A stretch of 64,000 nucleotides of DNA from Roseovarius bejariae (GCF_009669325.1 NZ_SZWE01000001.1:124402-188401); one strand, 5' to 3'. Counted from the stretch's first letter, positions 45,890-54,180 are shown. The notes: a model not told the origin generated them from the letters alone. Translations and numbers: made by a program.

Positions 45890-46171
45890 TCAGACCGCCT
45901 TGGCCTCCTCTTTCTCGGTGTCCTCGGCGTTATCCGATTCAGGCTCGGATTCCGTTGCATCGGGTTTGGGCAGGGCCAGCGCCTCATCGGGAAACTGCTC
46001 GGGCATCTCGAAAGACAGCGCGCCGGTCTCTGGCGTGATCGTGACGGCGGGTTTCTCGGGCAACTCGGCAATCGCGGCGTTCAATTCCTCCACCAGACGC
46101 TCGAACTTCGCGCGCTGCCCCTCCTCGGCCTCGCCCGGCCCTCCGCGCAGACGTTTCAGAAAATCGAACAT
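45890..46171 (-). CDS. Small acidic protein, 93 residues, unknown
   Basis: I do not recognise this protein. It begins MFDFLKRLRGGPGEAEEGQR, has a helical segment FERLVEELNAAIAELPEKPAVTITPETGALSFEMPEQF, and ends in an acidic Glu/Asp-rich tail (ATESEPESDNAEDTEKEE). It is probably soluble and may interact with a partner through the helical segment. It lies 100 bp downstream of the DMT exporter on the same strand and converges on erpA. Confidence 0.65.
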   Translation of the reverse strand: MFDFLKRLRGGPGEAEEGQRAKFERLVEELNAAIAELPEKPAVTITPETGALSFEMPEQFPDEALALPKPDATESEPESDNAEDTEKEEAKAV

Positions 46172-46271
46172 GACATCCCCCTTGGTTGTTGGTCCGGTCC
46201 AAGGCTAACGCGGTCCGGGCCGCAATTTCGCGGGGAAATCACGAATTCTCAACGCACAGGCCTTCGATCGC

Positions 46272-47168
46272 CTATTCCGCGGGCAGTGCCGGGGTGGGTT
46301 TGATCACTGGCCGCGCCTGTTCACGCAGCACCCAAAGGCCGGCGGCAATCACGATCAAGGCCCCGAGATAGACACCCGGCCCCGGCGCCTCGCCAAAGAC
46401 AAGCGCGCCGATCATCACCATCCAGACGAATTGCATGTTCATCAGGGGCGTGACCACGTAGGCCGGCAACACCTGCAAGGCCGCAACCAGAACCCAACGC
46501 GCCGTGAAAAGCAGCACGGCATAACCCACGGCCCATGCCACGTCTTGCGCCGTCATGGGCACATAGACAAAGGGCAACGCGGCGCACATCACCAGCCCGA
46601 GCGCAAGGTTGGGATAAAACACCTGCGCCAGCAGGTTGTTATCCCGCCGCCCGATATAGCGCGCCGTCACCAGTGACACGGTGCCAAGCAGCACCGCCAT
46701 CAGCGCAATCAGATGGCCCGCCCCAATCATGGTAAACCCGCCGGGAAACAGGCACATAACCCCGAGCGCACCAAGCCCGAGCGCCCCCCAGGCCGGGCCG
46801 CGCACTGCCTCGCCCAAGACCGGCCCCGATAAAAGCGCCGAGAGGATCGGGATGAGGGCAACGAAAATAAAGACCTCGGCAAAGGGCAGCAGGGTAAAGG
46901 CATGGTAAAAGGCAAGCGACCCGAAAACCGTTGCCCCGGATCGCAAGGCCATGGCCCTTGGACAATGCGTTCTAAGCCCCTGCGTGCCGCCTGCACCGAT
47001 CCGCCCCATCACAAGGCTGAACCCCGCCACCAAAAGCCCCGAAAGGGCAAACAACTGGGGCGCGGCATAGGCTTGCCCAAACGCCTTCGTGATCGCATCC
47101 GCCCCTGTGATCAAAACCGTGTAAAACAGGCAAAGCACGAGGCCCGGAATGACGGGTGGATTGCTCAT
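46272..47168 (-). CDS. DMT-superfamily (EamA) transporter
   Basis: A 298-residue membrane protein of the drug/metabolite transporter superfamily, with ten predicted helices in two EamA halves. It begins MSNPPVIPGLVLCLFYTVLITGADAITKAF. Many relatives export amino acids or other small molecules. Its ATG overlaps the stop of the 360-residue protein gene by ATGA, so it is translationally coupled and is the last member of the peptide cassette that starts at 48521. Confidence 0.85.
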   Translation of the reverse strand: MSNPPVIPGLVLCLFYTVLITGADAITKAFGQAYAAPQLFALSGLLVAGFSLVMGRIGAGGTQGLRTHCPRAMALRSGATVFGSLAFYHAFTLLPFAEVFIFVALIPILSALLSGPVLGEAVRGPAWGALGLGALGVMCLFPGGFTMIGAGHLIALMAVLLGTVSLVTARYIGRRDNNLLAQVFYPNLALGLVMCAALPFVYVPMTAQDVAWAVGYAVLLFTARWVLVAALQVLPAYVVTPLMNMQFVWMVMIGALVFGEAPGPGVYLGALIVIAAGLWVLREQARPVIKPTPALPAE

Positions 47169-48247
47169 AACGCCACCTGCTGCTGGCCGGTCCGCGCAAA
47201 GCCCGCGAAAAAGGCCTCGAAGCGGTCGGTCGCGGCCTCGGCGGCCTCCAGCACCCGGCGCGCCTCGTCTGACAGGGCCTCCTGCACCCTGTCGCGCATT
47301 TGGTGCCAATCGCCGCTCCGCGCCTCGTCCATCCGGTAGATGCACTCCGACAGTTCCCGCAGCGGCCCCACCGCCGCGGCGGGTTGCCGGAACATCACGC
47401 GCCCTTCGGGGATCTGCTGGGCAAAACCGCCTTGCCCGGCCACCACCATGGCCCAGTTGACCACCAGCCAAGGGTGATAATCATCCTGTGGCGCGCCACC
47501 CCCGTGTACGGTTTCCAACCGAAACAGCCCGGCCTGTTCACGCATCCAAGTTTCCCAGACCTCCGGCGGCACGGCCCCGGCAAAGCGCAGCGCGATACAG
47601 ATCTCGGCCAGCAGATCAAGATTCAGCTCCAGAAAGGCCAGCGTTCCGGCGAAATGCAGGCTGTCGATGAAGGCCTGCCCCACCTCGGGGTCTCGCCGCC
47701 CGTATTCCGACAGGTAAAACACGATATGGGTCAGTTCATAGGCCGCCTTCTTGTTGGGAAGTGCAAAGGTCTCGGAGCGCCGCACGAACCCACGAAGCCG
47801 ATCATTCAATCCCCCGTCCTCCGCTACCGGGTCCACACCACGGCGCAGGCACAGCCGCCGCGCCTCGGCGCGTTGCAAATCCGAAAGCTCGGCCCGGGCC
47901 AGCCCCTGCCGGGCCACCCAGCGGGTCAATCCCTCGCCCTTGGTCCCGCCAATCCCCAGATCCTCAAGATCAAGGCAAAGCCCCAGAAAGAAACGATAAT
48001 ACTGTGGGAAAAACCCCATGCGCCGCTCGATCTCATCATAAAAGGCGCGATGCACCCGCAACGCGCCCTCCGGCAATACCGCAGCGGTGCTTTCCAGCAC
48101 GTTAAGCGCCTCGGCATTTTCCTTCAGCCAGAAGACATCGCCGTCAAGGCGGCGGTGTCGTGCGAACCGGTCCAGCATGGCCGCCTGACGTGCGGCCATG
48201 CTGTTCTGGCGAAACGGGACATCCAGTTGAACGACATTACTCATCAT
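47165..48247 (-). CDS. Uncharacterised 360-residue protein in peptide-exporter cassette
   Basis: I do not recognise the fold from sequence alone. The protein is soluble and mostly helical. The most distinctive stretch is KKAAYELTHIVFYLSEYGRRDPEVG, then LNLDLLAEICIALRFAG. A motif TH-x-VFYL-x-x-x-G recalls, from memory and unverified, some helical DUF proteins of the alpha/alpha-barrel kind. It has no obvious catalytic metal cluster. The ATG follows AAGGAG. It lies between a repeat peptide upstream (56-bp gap with a hairpin) and a DMT exporter downstream (ATGA overlap), suggesting it modifies or handles the peptide. Confidence 0.75.
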   Translation of the reverse strand: MMSNVVQLDVPFRQNSMAARQAAMLDRFARHRRLDGDVFWLKENAEALNVLESTAAVLPEGALRVHRAFYDEIERRMGFFPQYYRFFLGLCLDLEDLGIGGTKGEGLTRWVARQGLARAELSDLQRAEARRLCLRRGVDPVAEDGGLNDRLRGFVRRSETFALPNKKAAYELTHIVFYLSEYGRRDPEVGQAFIDSLHFAGTLAFLELNLDLLAEICIALRFAGAVPPEVWETWMREQAGLFRLETVHGGGAPQDDYHPWLVVNWAMVVAGQGGFAQQIPEGRVMFRQPAAAVGPLRELSECIYRMDEARSGDWHQMRDRVQEALSDEARRVLEAAEAATDRFEAFFAGFARTGQQQVAL

Positions 48248-48273
48248 TCAGGCTCCTTGGAACTGGGGAACAA

Positions 48274-48288
48274 GGGGCAAGACGCCCC
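48274..48288 (-). terminator. Attenuator-like hairpin after the repeat peptide
   Basis: GGGGC-AAGAC-GCCCC forms a 5-bp stem followed on the minus strand by TTGTT. It is too weak for a full terminator but suits partial termination, which would leave the peptide gene more abundant than the genes behind it. Confidence 0.45.
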
Positions 48289-48302
48289 GTTTCGCGACAG
48301 GG

Positions 48303-48521
48303 TCAAAGGCTCGTGGTGAACGCTTCGACCGCATCACCGCTCTGGGCGTCGACCGCCCCCACAGGAGCCAGCGAGGTGGTCATCATCTCAACACCTTCGC
48401 CAAGACCCATCTCCGTGCCCGCCAGCAAAGAGGTGGTAAAGGCCTCTACGGCTTGACCATCGTGCAAGCTGGCCACGGCTTGAGGGGTGGAAATCTCTTC
48501 GGTTTTCAGTTGTGCAAGCAT
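48303..48521 (-). CDS. 72-residue peptide with three VE-x-x-TTSL repeats
   Basis: A small protein starting at the ATG at 48521, which has GGAG six bases upstream. A leader of about 22 residues (MLAQLKTEEISTPQAVASLH) is followed by three repeats: AVEAFTTSL (residues 24-32), GVEMMTTSL (43-51) and AVEAFTTSL (64-72), separated by Gly/Ala-rich linkers. The protein ends exactly on the third TTSL. There is no signal peptide or membrane helix. Leader-plus-repeated-core is the layout of multi-core RiPP precursors or processed signals. Homology and function are unknown to me. Confidence 0.7.
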   Translation of the reverse strand: MLAQLKTEEISTPQAVASLHDGQAVEAFTTSLLAGTEMGLGEGVEMMTTSLAPVGAVDAQSGDAVEAFTTSL

Positions 48522-48855
48522 GTTTTTCTCCAAATTTGCTTGGGTTGCAGCACAAGAACGCTTGCACGTCATGATTGTAATCCAAAGTGTTTTTTCGCCC
48601 TGTTATGTTTGTCCACAAGTCATCCACACGCACGGATCATGACCAAAAGCGCGACTTTCCGATGGGAAATCGTGATTGTTTCCCCTACCGATATTTTTTA
48701 TCCACAACATTGGAATGTGGATATATTCAACCCAAGCAGGTTAATAATTTCACCGAATCAACCTATGCGAATGTTGCTTGGCATCATCACAACGCACCCT
48801 TGCCCCGGCGGCGCCGCTGCGCGATAGAAAGGACAACGCCAAACCGGGGGTCGCC
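48522..48855. other. Gene-free region with DnaA-box-like motifs
   Basis: This is the only stretch longer than 300 bp without a gene. It is AT-richer than the surroundings. It separates the minus-strand peptide gene from xthA on the plus strand, so it should hold two promoters. Four 9-mers resemble the DnaA box TTATCCACA: TTGTCCACA (48609), TCATCCACA (48620), a perfect TTATCCACA (48698) and the reverse-strand TGTGGATAT (48716). No ORF with a ribosome-binding site was found in it. Confidence 0.6.
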
Positions 48856-49638
48856 ATGAAAATCGCCAGCTTCAATATCAACGGTATCAAGGCGCGCATC
48901 GCCGCGCTCTCCGATTGGCTGCAAGAGGCACAGCCCGATGTCGCCCTGCTACAGGAAATCAAATCGGTCGATGAAAATTTCCCGCGCGAGCATTTCGAGG
49001 ACATGGGATATACCGTCGAAACCCATGGCCAGAAAAGCTTCAACGGCGTCGCCATCCTGTCGAAACTGCCGCTGGAGGATGTCACCCGCGGGTTGCCCGG
49101 CGACGACTCCGATGAACAGGCCCGCTGGATCGAGGCCACGGTGATCGGCGACACCCGGCCGGTCCATGTCTGCGGCCTCTACCTGCCCAACGGCAACCCC
49201 GCACCGGGGCCGAAATACGACTACAAACTCAAGTGGATGGAGCGCCTCAAGGCCCGCGCCGAAACCCTGCTCGACACCGAGGAACCCTTCCTCATGGCAG
49301 GCGATTACAACATCATCCCGCAGGATGAAGACGCCAAGCGCCCCGAGGCCTGGGCCAAGGATGCCCTCGCCCTCCCCGACAGCCGCGCCGCCTTTCGCCG
49401 GATCGTGAACCTCGGCCTGACCGAAGCCTTCCGCAGCCGCCACCACGGCCCCGGGCATTATACCTTCTGGGATTACCAGGCGGGCGCATGGAACCGCGAC
49501 GACGGCATCCGCATCGACCATTTCCTGCTCAGCCCGCAATGCGCCGACCTGCTGCTCGATTGCCAGATCGACAAAGAGATCCGGGGGCGCGAAAAACCCT
49601 CCGATCACGTGCCGATCTGGGTGGAGCTTGACGCCTGA
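48856..49638 (+). CDS. xthA: Exodeoxyribonuclease III
   Basis: ExoIII/AP endonuclease repairs abasic sites. The 260-residue protein has all catalytic motifs: SFNINGIKARI at the start, LLQEIKSVDE with catalytic Glu, GDYNIIPQDEDAKRP, TFWDYQAGAWNRDDGIRIDHFLLS and SDHVPIWVEL (catalytic Asp-His). The ATG at 48856 is the conserved start MKIASFNING; an earlier frame start would add a non-conserved stretch. It is separated from the minus-strand monooxygenase by 4 bp at its 3' end. Confidence 0.96.
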   Translation: MKIASFNINGIKARIAALSDWLQEAQPDVALLQEIKSVDENFPREHFEDMGYTVETHGQKSFNGVAILSKLPLEDVTRGLPGDDSDEQARWIEATVIGDTRPVHVCGLYLPNGNPAPGPKYDYKLKWMERLKARAETLLDTEEPFLMAGDYNIIPQDEDAKRPEAWAKDALALPDSRAAFRRIVNLGLTEAFRSRHHGPGHYTFWDYQAGAWNRDDGIRIDHFLLSPQCADLLLDCQIDKEIRGREKPSDHVPIWVELDA

Positions 49639-49642
49639 CCTC

Positions 49643-50812
49643 TTAGGCCTCCGCCGTCACGTCATACCCGTAAATCCAGTCGAACTGCCGCATCATCCGC
49701 TCCGGCGCCAGACGCCCGCCCGCGCGGATCACGCCATGCGCCGCCCAACGAAGCGGCGGGAAGGACAGGTGGTATTTCCATGCATTGCCGCTGGCCGCAT
49801 CCACCACGCGCTTGGCCCGCTCCGCGCGCCGTGCCTGATATCGGGCCAGCCGCGCCTCCATGGGGCCCTCGCCCGCCATGCAATCGGCCAGCGCCCAAGC
49901 ATCCTCAAGCGCCATGCAGGCCCCCTGCGCCATGAACGGCAGCGTCGGGTGCGCCGCATCACCAAGAATCGCCATCCCCTGACCGTGCCAGTTGGATGCG
50001 ACCGGATGGCGAAACAGCCCCCAAAGATAGACCTCGTCGATCCGCGCCAGAATATCCTGCACCTCGGGCCCGAAATCCTCGAAGGCCGCCCGCAGGACCA
50101 TCGGGTCGTCCTTCTGGCTCCAGCTTTCCGCGGTCCATGCGGCGCGTTCCTGTACCGCCACGACGTTCAACAGCCGCCGATCGCGCAACGGATAACTCAC
50201 CACATGGCGCATCGGCCCCATATGAACCCGCGCCTCCGGGCCCCGCCCTTCGTCGTTGGGCACCACGGCCCGCCAAGCCACTTGCCGGGTGAAAAAGGGC
50301 GCCACCGTGCCGTTCAACGCCTGCCGCGCCTTTGAATGCAACCCGTCAGCCCCAACTACAAGGTCGGCCTCCAGAACCGCCCCGTTGCTCAGGTGCACCG
50401 CCGGGCGCGGGCCCGGCTCCACCCGCTCCACCCGTTGCAACAGGCGGATACGGACACCGGCGGTCCGCGCCCCCTCGGCCAGAACTTCGATCAAATCGGC
50501 ACGATGCAGGAAATAATAATCCCGGCTGTCCAAACGCCCCAGGTCCAGCCGCGCCACCTCGCCCTTGCGGTAATCGCGCAGGCTGACGGCCTCGCCCTGA
50601 ACGCCCGCCGCGCGCAACGCATCGGCCAGCCCGAGCGCGCGCAAGACGGCAAAACCATTCGGGCTGATCTGCAACCCCGCGCCCACCTCGCGAATCGCAT
50701 CGGCCTGTTCCAGCACGGTGACCTCGGCCCCACGCAGCGCCAGCGCACGGGCCACGGCGAGGCCGCCGATGCCGGCGCCGACCACAAGGCATTTCTTTCC
50801 ATCAAGGCTCAT
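49643..50812 (-). CDS. FAD-dependent aromatic monooxygenase-like protein
   Basis: A 389-residue flavoprotein of the salicylate/3-hydroxybenzoate hydroxylase group. FAD-binding motifs are VVGAGIGGLAVARALALRGAEVTVLEQA at the start, GADGLHSKAR in the middle, and LGDAAHPTLPFMAQGACMALEDAWALADCM. An alpha-helical substrate part follows. The substrate is not known; aromatic acids are usual for the group. It is transcribed head-to-tail with dksA upstream, whose terminator (50833-50860) lies between them. Confidence 0.85.
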   Translation of the reverse strand: MSLDGKKCLVVGAGIGGLAVARALALRGAEVTVLEQADAIREVGAGLQISPNGFAVLRALGLADALRAAGVQGEAVSLRDYRKGEVARLDLGRLDSRDYYFLHRADLIEVLAEGARTAGVRIRLLQRVERVEPGPRPAVHLSNGAVLEADLVVGADGLHSKARQALNGTVAPFFTRQVAWRAVVPNDEGRGPEARVHMGPMRHVVSYPLRDRRLLNVVAVQERAAWTAESWSQKDDPMVLRAAFEDFGPEVQDILARIDEVYLWGLFRHPVASNWHGQGMAILGDAAHPTLPFMAQGACMALEDAWALADCMAGEGPMEARLARYQARRAERAKRVVDAASGNAWKYHLSFPPLRWAAHGVIRAGGRLAPERMMRQFDWIYGYDVTAEA

Positions 50813-50832
50813 GGCTCATCCCGCCTAAGACG

Positions 50833-50860
50833 AAAAACGCCGAGGTCAGTGCCCCGGCGT
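50833..50860 (-). terminator. Intrinsic terminator after dksA
   Basis: ACGCCG / CGGCGT stem with a 12-nt loop followed by five Ts on the minus strand, 26 bp past the dksA stop. Confidence 0.7.
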
Positions 50861-50885
50861 CGTTCAAGTTCCCTGAGTGCGACGC

Positions 50886-51308
50886 TCAATCGTCGCGGTG
50901 AACTTTCTCGCGCCGCTCGTGGCGTTCCTGCGCTTCCAGACTCATGGTCGCGATCGGGCGCGCATCAAGCCGCTTGAGGCTGATCGGCTCTCCGGTCACT
51001 TCACAATATCCGTATTCCCCCTCTTCGATCCGGCGCAATGCGCTGTCGATCTTGGCCACCAGCTTGCGCTGACGGTCCCGGGTGCGCAATTCGATGGCGC
51101 GGTCGGTTTCCTCGCTGGCCCGGTCGGCCACATCCGGGATCGCGCGGGTGCTGTCCTGCAACCCCTCGATGGTGTCCCGGCTGCCTTCCAGCAACTCGTT
51201 CTTCCAATTGGTCAGCTTACGGCGGAAATACTCAAGCTGACGTTCGTTCATGAACGGCTCGTCTTCGGCCGGGCGATAGTCTTCAGGTAGAAAGACTTCG
51301 GCTTTCAT
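50886..51308 (-). CDS. dksA: DksA-family RNA polymerase-binding regulator
   Basis: DksA works with ppGpp on RNA polymerase in the stringent response. The 140-residue protein has the coiled-coil with the tip motif DxxDxA (PDVADRAS, Asp59, Asp62, Ala64) and the C-terminal CxxC-type region YGYCEVTGEPISLKRLDARPIATMS. Of the four zinc ligands only Cys102 remains; the others are Thr105, Ser123 and Ala126, the pattern of zinc-independent DksA proteins. The ATG at 51308 follows GAGGGGAGC. Confidence 0.9.
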   Translation of the reverse strand: MKAEVFLPEDYRPAEDEPFMNERQLEYFRRKLTNWKNELLEGSRDTIEGLQDSTRAIPDVADRASEETDRAIELRTRDRQRKLVAKIDSALRRIEEGEYGYCEVTGEPISLKRLDARPIATMSLEAQERHERREKVHRDD

Positions 51309-51502
51309 GGTGCTCCCCTCATCAAGGCCAATGTCTGGCATGGCTTGCGTCTCCTCAGACCGTTGGCGCTTCCATGCGCTCGCTCTACACCCCATCCAAG
51401 GCAATGTCACTAGGCAATCACGGTGCATTGATGTGTTTCCCGCATGGCCTTACTGTCCGCGCTGAAACCTTATGCACCGCAGGAACAAGGGCAGGAAAAC
51501 AC

Positions 51503-52342
51503 ATGAAATTTCAAGGCACCGAGGCCTATGTCACCACCGATGACCTTACCGTCGCCGTCAACGCCGCCGTTACGCTGGAACGTCCGCTTCTGGTCAAGGG
51601 CGAGCCCGGCACCGGCAAGACCGAACTCGCCCGCCAGGTGGCCGAAGGACTCGGACTTGAGATGATCGAATGGAACATCAAGTCCACAACCAAGGCGCAA
51701 CAAGGGCTTTACGAATACGATGCGGTCTCGCGCCTGCGCGACAGCCAACTGGGCGATGAACGCGTCCATGATGTGGGCAACTACATCCGCAAGGGCAAGC
51801 TCTGGCAGGCTTTCGAGGCGGGCAAGAAGGTGGTGTTGCTGATCGACGAGATCGACAAGGCCGACATCGAGTTCCCCAACGACCTGTTGCAAGAGCTCGA
51901 CCGGATGGAATTCCACGTCTACGAAACCGGCGAAACCGTGCGCGCCCAGAACCGCCCCATCGTCATCATCACCTCCAACAACGAAAAGGAACTGCCCGAC
52001 GCCTTCCTGCGCCGCTGTTTCTTCCACTACATCCGCTTCCCCGACATGGAGACGATGAAAAAAATCGTCGAGGTGCATCACCCCGGCATCAAGGATCAGC
52101 TCCTGACCACCGCGCTGACGCAGTTCTACGAGATTCGCGACCAGTCCGGCCTCAAGAAGAAACCCTCCACCTCCGAGGTGCTCGATTGGCTGAAACTGCT
52201 GCTGGCCGAAGACCTTGACCCGGCCGATCTCAAGCGGGATGGCGCCGATGCATTGCCCAAACTGCACGGTGCCCTTCTCAAGAACGAGGCGGACGTGCAT
52301 CTTTTCGAACGCCTCGCCTTCATGGCCCGGCGCCAACGCTAA
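51503..52342 (+). CDS. MoxR-family AAA+ ATPase
   Basis: A 279-residue MoxR AAA+ ATPase, a chaperone-like partner of VWA-domain proteins. It has Walker A GEPGTGKT, Walker B VVLLIDEIDKAD, and sensor ITSNNEKELPDAFLRRCFFHYIRFPD. The ATG at 51503 (MKFQGTEAYVTTDDL) follows AGGA; the longer frame upstream is not conserved. The matching VWA protein is at 54181-55365, separated by a DUF2927 lipoprotein and a 55-residue membrane protein. Confidence 0.95.
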   Translation: MKFQGTEAYVTTDDLTVAVNAAVTLERPLLVKGEPGTGKTELARQVAEGLGLEMIEWNIKSTTKAQQGLYEYDAVSRLRDSQLGDERVHDVGNYIRKGKLWQAFEAGKKVVLLIDEIDKADIEFPNDLLQELDRMEFHVYETGETVRAQNRPIVIITSNNEKELPDAFLRRCFFHYIRFPDMETMKKIVEVHHPGIKDQLLTTALTQFYEIRDQSGLKKKPSTSEVLDWLKLLLAEDLDPADLKRDGADALPKLHGALLKNEADVHLFERLAFMARRQR

Positions 52343-52623
52343 CCCTGAAAGCCGCCAGATCATTGATAAAAGGCTGGAAAATTCCAAATATGGCAGCCGG
52401 TTCGAGCCCCCGTCGAATCGGTCACATTTTTGCCTTTTTTGCTCCATACGCTGGTCAGGATGAGGGGCATAACTACCTCCGATCCTGCCAAGGCTTCGAG
52501 CAGAGCGATCATCAGGCGCAAAGCGACAATGCGCAGCTGACCGCACCCCGCCGACGCAGGACAGACGGGCCTTACCATTCCGGTTGGGCCCGTGTGTTTG
52601 GAAATACAGGCTTCGGGGGGCAC

Positions 52624-53991
52624 ATGCGCCGTGTTATTCTACCTATCTGTTTGATGCTCGGGGCATGTATGCCCGGCACCTCGGCTGACATGCCCTCGCG
52701 CGCGGCCACACACGACCAAAGCACCATGCCCGCGATGAAGCGGTTCTCCGCCCCGCGCCCGGTGCCGCCAAGGCGCTCGAACCGCGACATACAGCGCGAT
52801 TTTCTCGAACTCAGCTTCCAGCTGGAATCCGGTCGCCCCCTGCAACATTTCTCGCGTTTCGAGCAACCGATCTCGATCCGCGTCACCGGCAGCCCGCCGC
52901 CCACCCTGATCCCCGATCTCAACCGCCTCGTGCACCGTTTGCGCACCGAAGCCGGAATCGACGTGGCCCGCGTCCGTTCGGATACCGCCAACATCACGGT
53001 CGAGGCCGTCCCGCGCAGCGAAATTCGCCGCCACCTGCCGCAAGCGGCCTGTTTCGTCGTGCCCAATATCTCGCGCCTGTCGCAATACCGCAAAGCGCGC
53101 CACAGCCGGATCACCAACTGGTCGCTGCTGAAGAAACGCGAAAAACTGGCGGTGTTCATTCCCAACGACAGCTCCCCGCAAGAGGTGCGCGACTGCCTGC
53201 ACGAGGAACTGGCACAGGCCATCGGCCCGCTGAACGATCTCTACCGCCTGCCAGATTCCGTCTTCAACGACGACAACGTGCATACCGTTCTCACCGGCTT
53301 CGACATGCTGATCCTGCGGGCTTATTACTCGCCCGAATTGCACTCGGGCATGACCCGCGCACAGGTGGCCCGCCGCCTGCCCGCGATCCTCAGCCGCCTG
53401 AACCCCGCAGGCGACAAGATCGCCCCGCGCTATGCCTCCAGCACCCCGCGCGCCTGGATTCGCAATATCCAGACCGCACTGGGGCCGGGCGCGCGCTCCG
53501 CACAGCGCCGCACCACCGCGCGCGAAGCCCTGCGCATCGCCGAGGCCGTGGGCTGGACGGATCACCGACGCGCCTTTTCGCATTTCGCGCTTGGCCGCCT
53601 GACCCAATCCACCGACCCCGATTTCGCACAGGATCAATTCGTCATTGCCGAGCAGTTCTACAAACGCACGCCCGGCACTACCCTGCACCGCGCCTATACC
53701 GCCTCGCAACTGGCCGCCTATGCCATTGCCCAAGGCCGCGGGGAAGACGCCCTGATGTTGCTTACACCCTATCTGTCCACCGCCGAACGCCACGAGAACG
53801 CGGCGCTTCTGGCAACCCTCATGATGCTCCGTGCCGAAGCGCTGGAATTGACCGGCCGCGTTGCCGAGGCCCGCTCCGTCCGACTGGACAGTCTGGGCTG
53901 GGCGCGGTACGGGTTCGGCGCGGACTGGGCGGTGCGCGCCAAGCTGCGCGACATCTCGGCGCTCAGCCCGCTCAAAGGACCGAACGGCTAA
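52624..53991 (+). CDS. DUF2927-like lipoprotein
   Basis: A 455-residue lipoprotein with an N-terminal signal and lipobox LGAC (Cys15). The following region matches the DUF2927 pattern, including VPRSEIRRHLPQAACFVV and EVRDCLHEELAQAIGPLNDLYRLPDSVFND, where the HE residues look like a metallopeptidase-like remnant or site. The C-terminal half is helical and TPR-like in pattern (LRIAEAVGWTDHRRAFSHFALG, TASQLAAYAIAQGRGEDALMLL). The ATG at 52624 is preferred to the long frame because it starts the signal peptide. It sits in the MoxR/VWA cassette. Confidence 0.8.
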   Translation: MRRVILPICLMLGACMPGTSADMPSRAATHDQSTMPAMKRFSAPRPVPPRRSNRDIQRDFLELSFQLESGRPLQHFSRFEQPISIRVTGSPPPTLIPDLNRLVHRLRTEAGIDVARVRSDTANITVEAVPRSEIRRHLPQAACFVVPNISRLSQYRKARHSRITNWSLLKKREKLAVFIPNDSSPQEVRDCLHEELAQAIGPLNDLYRLPDSVFNDDNVHTVLTGFDMLILRAYYSPELHSGMTRAQVARRLPAILSRLNPAGDKIAPRYASSTPRAWIRNIQTALGPGARSAQRRTTAREALRIAEAVGWTDHRRAFSHFALGRLTQSTDPDFAQDQFVIAEQFYKRTPGTTLHRAYTASQLAAYAIAQGRGEDALMLLTPYLSTAERHENAALLATLMMLRAEALELTGRVAEARSVRLDSLGWARYGFGADWAVRAKLRDISALSPLKGPNG

Positions 53992-54006
53992 CAGGGCTGG
54001 CAACGC

Positions 54007-54174
54007 ATGATCATCATTATTGGCGCCATCCTCGGCGCTGTCACCGGCGCATTGATCGCCAAACGCCGCAAGGGCAATACCGCCGACATCCTGCAATACG
54101 CGGCGGTCTATTGCCTCATGTTCACGCTGGCGTCACTGTTCCTGACGATTTTCCTGTATCGCGGGATCGCTTGA
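54007..54174 (+). CDS. Small two-helix membrane protein, 55 residues
   Basis: An ORF encoding a small hydrophobic protein: a first helix MIIIIGAILGAVTGALIA, a short basic loop (KRRKGNTADIL), and a second helix YCLMFTLASLFLTIFLY. It is 15 bp after the DUF2927 stop and 6 bp before the VWA gene, so it is translated within the cassette. Its function is unknown; it could be a membrane anchor or assembly factor for the cassette. Confidence 0.72.
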   Translation: MIIIIGAILGAVTGALIAKRRKGNTADILQYAAVYCLMFTLASLFLTIFLYRGIA

Positions 54175-54180
54175 CCCGCG

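Noticed and set aside
48522..48855. Chromosomal origin of replication
   Set aside because: DnaA-box-like motifs are present, but the usual neighbours of alphaproteobacterial origins (hemE, rho, parAB, mnmG) are absent and skew cannot be measured; kept as a regulatory candidate only.
52639..54096. A 485-residue minus-strand frame opposite the DUF2927 gene
   Set aside because: Shadow of a lipoprotein with a clear signal peptide on the plus strand.
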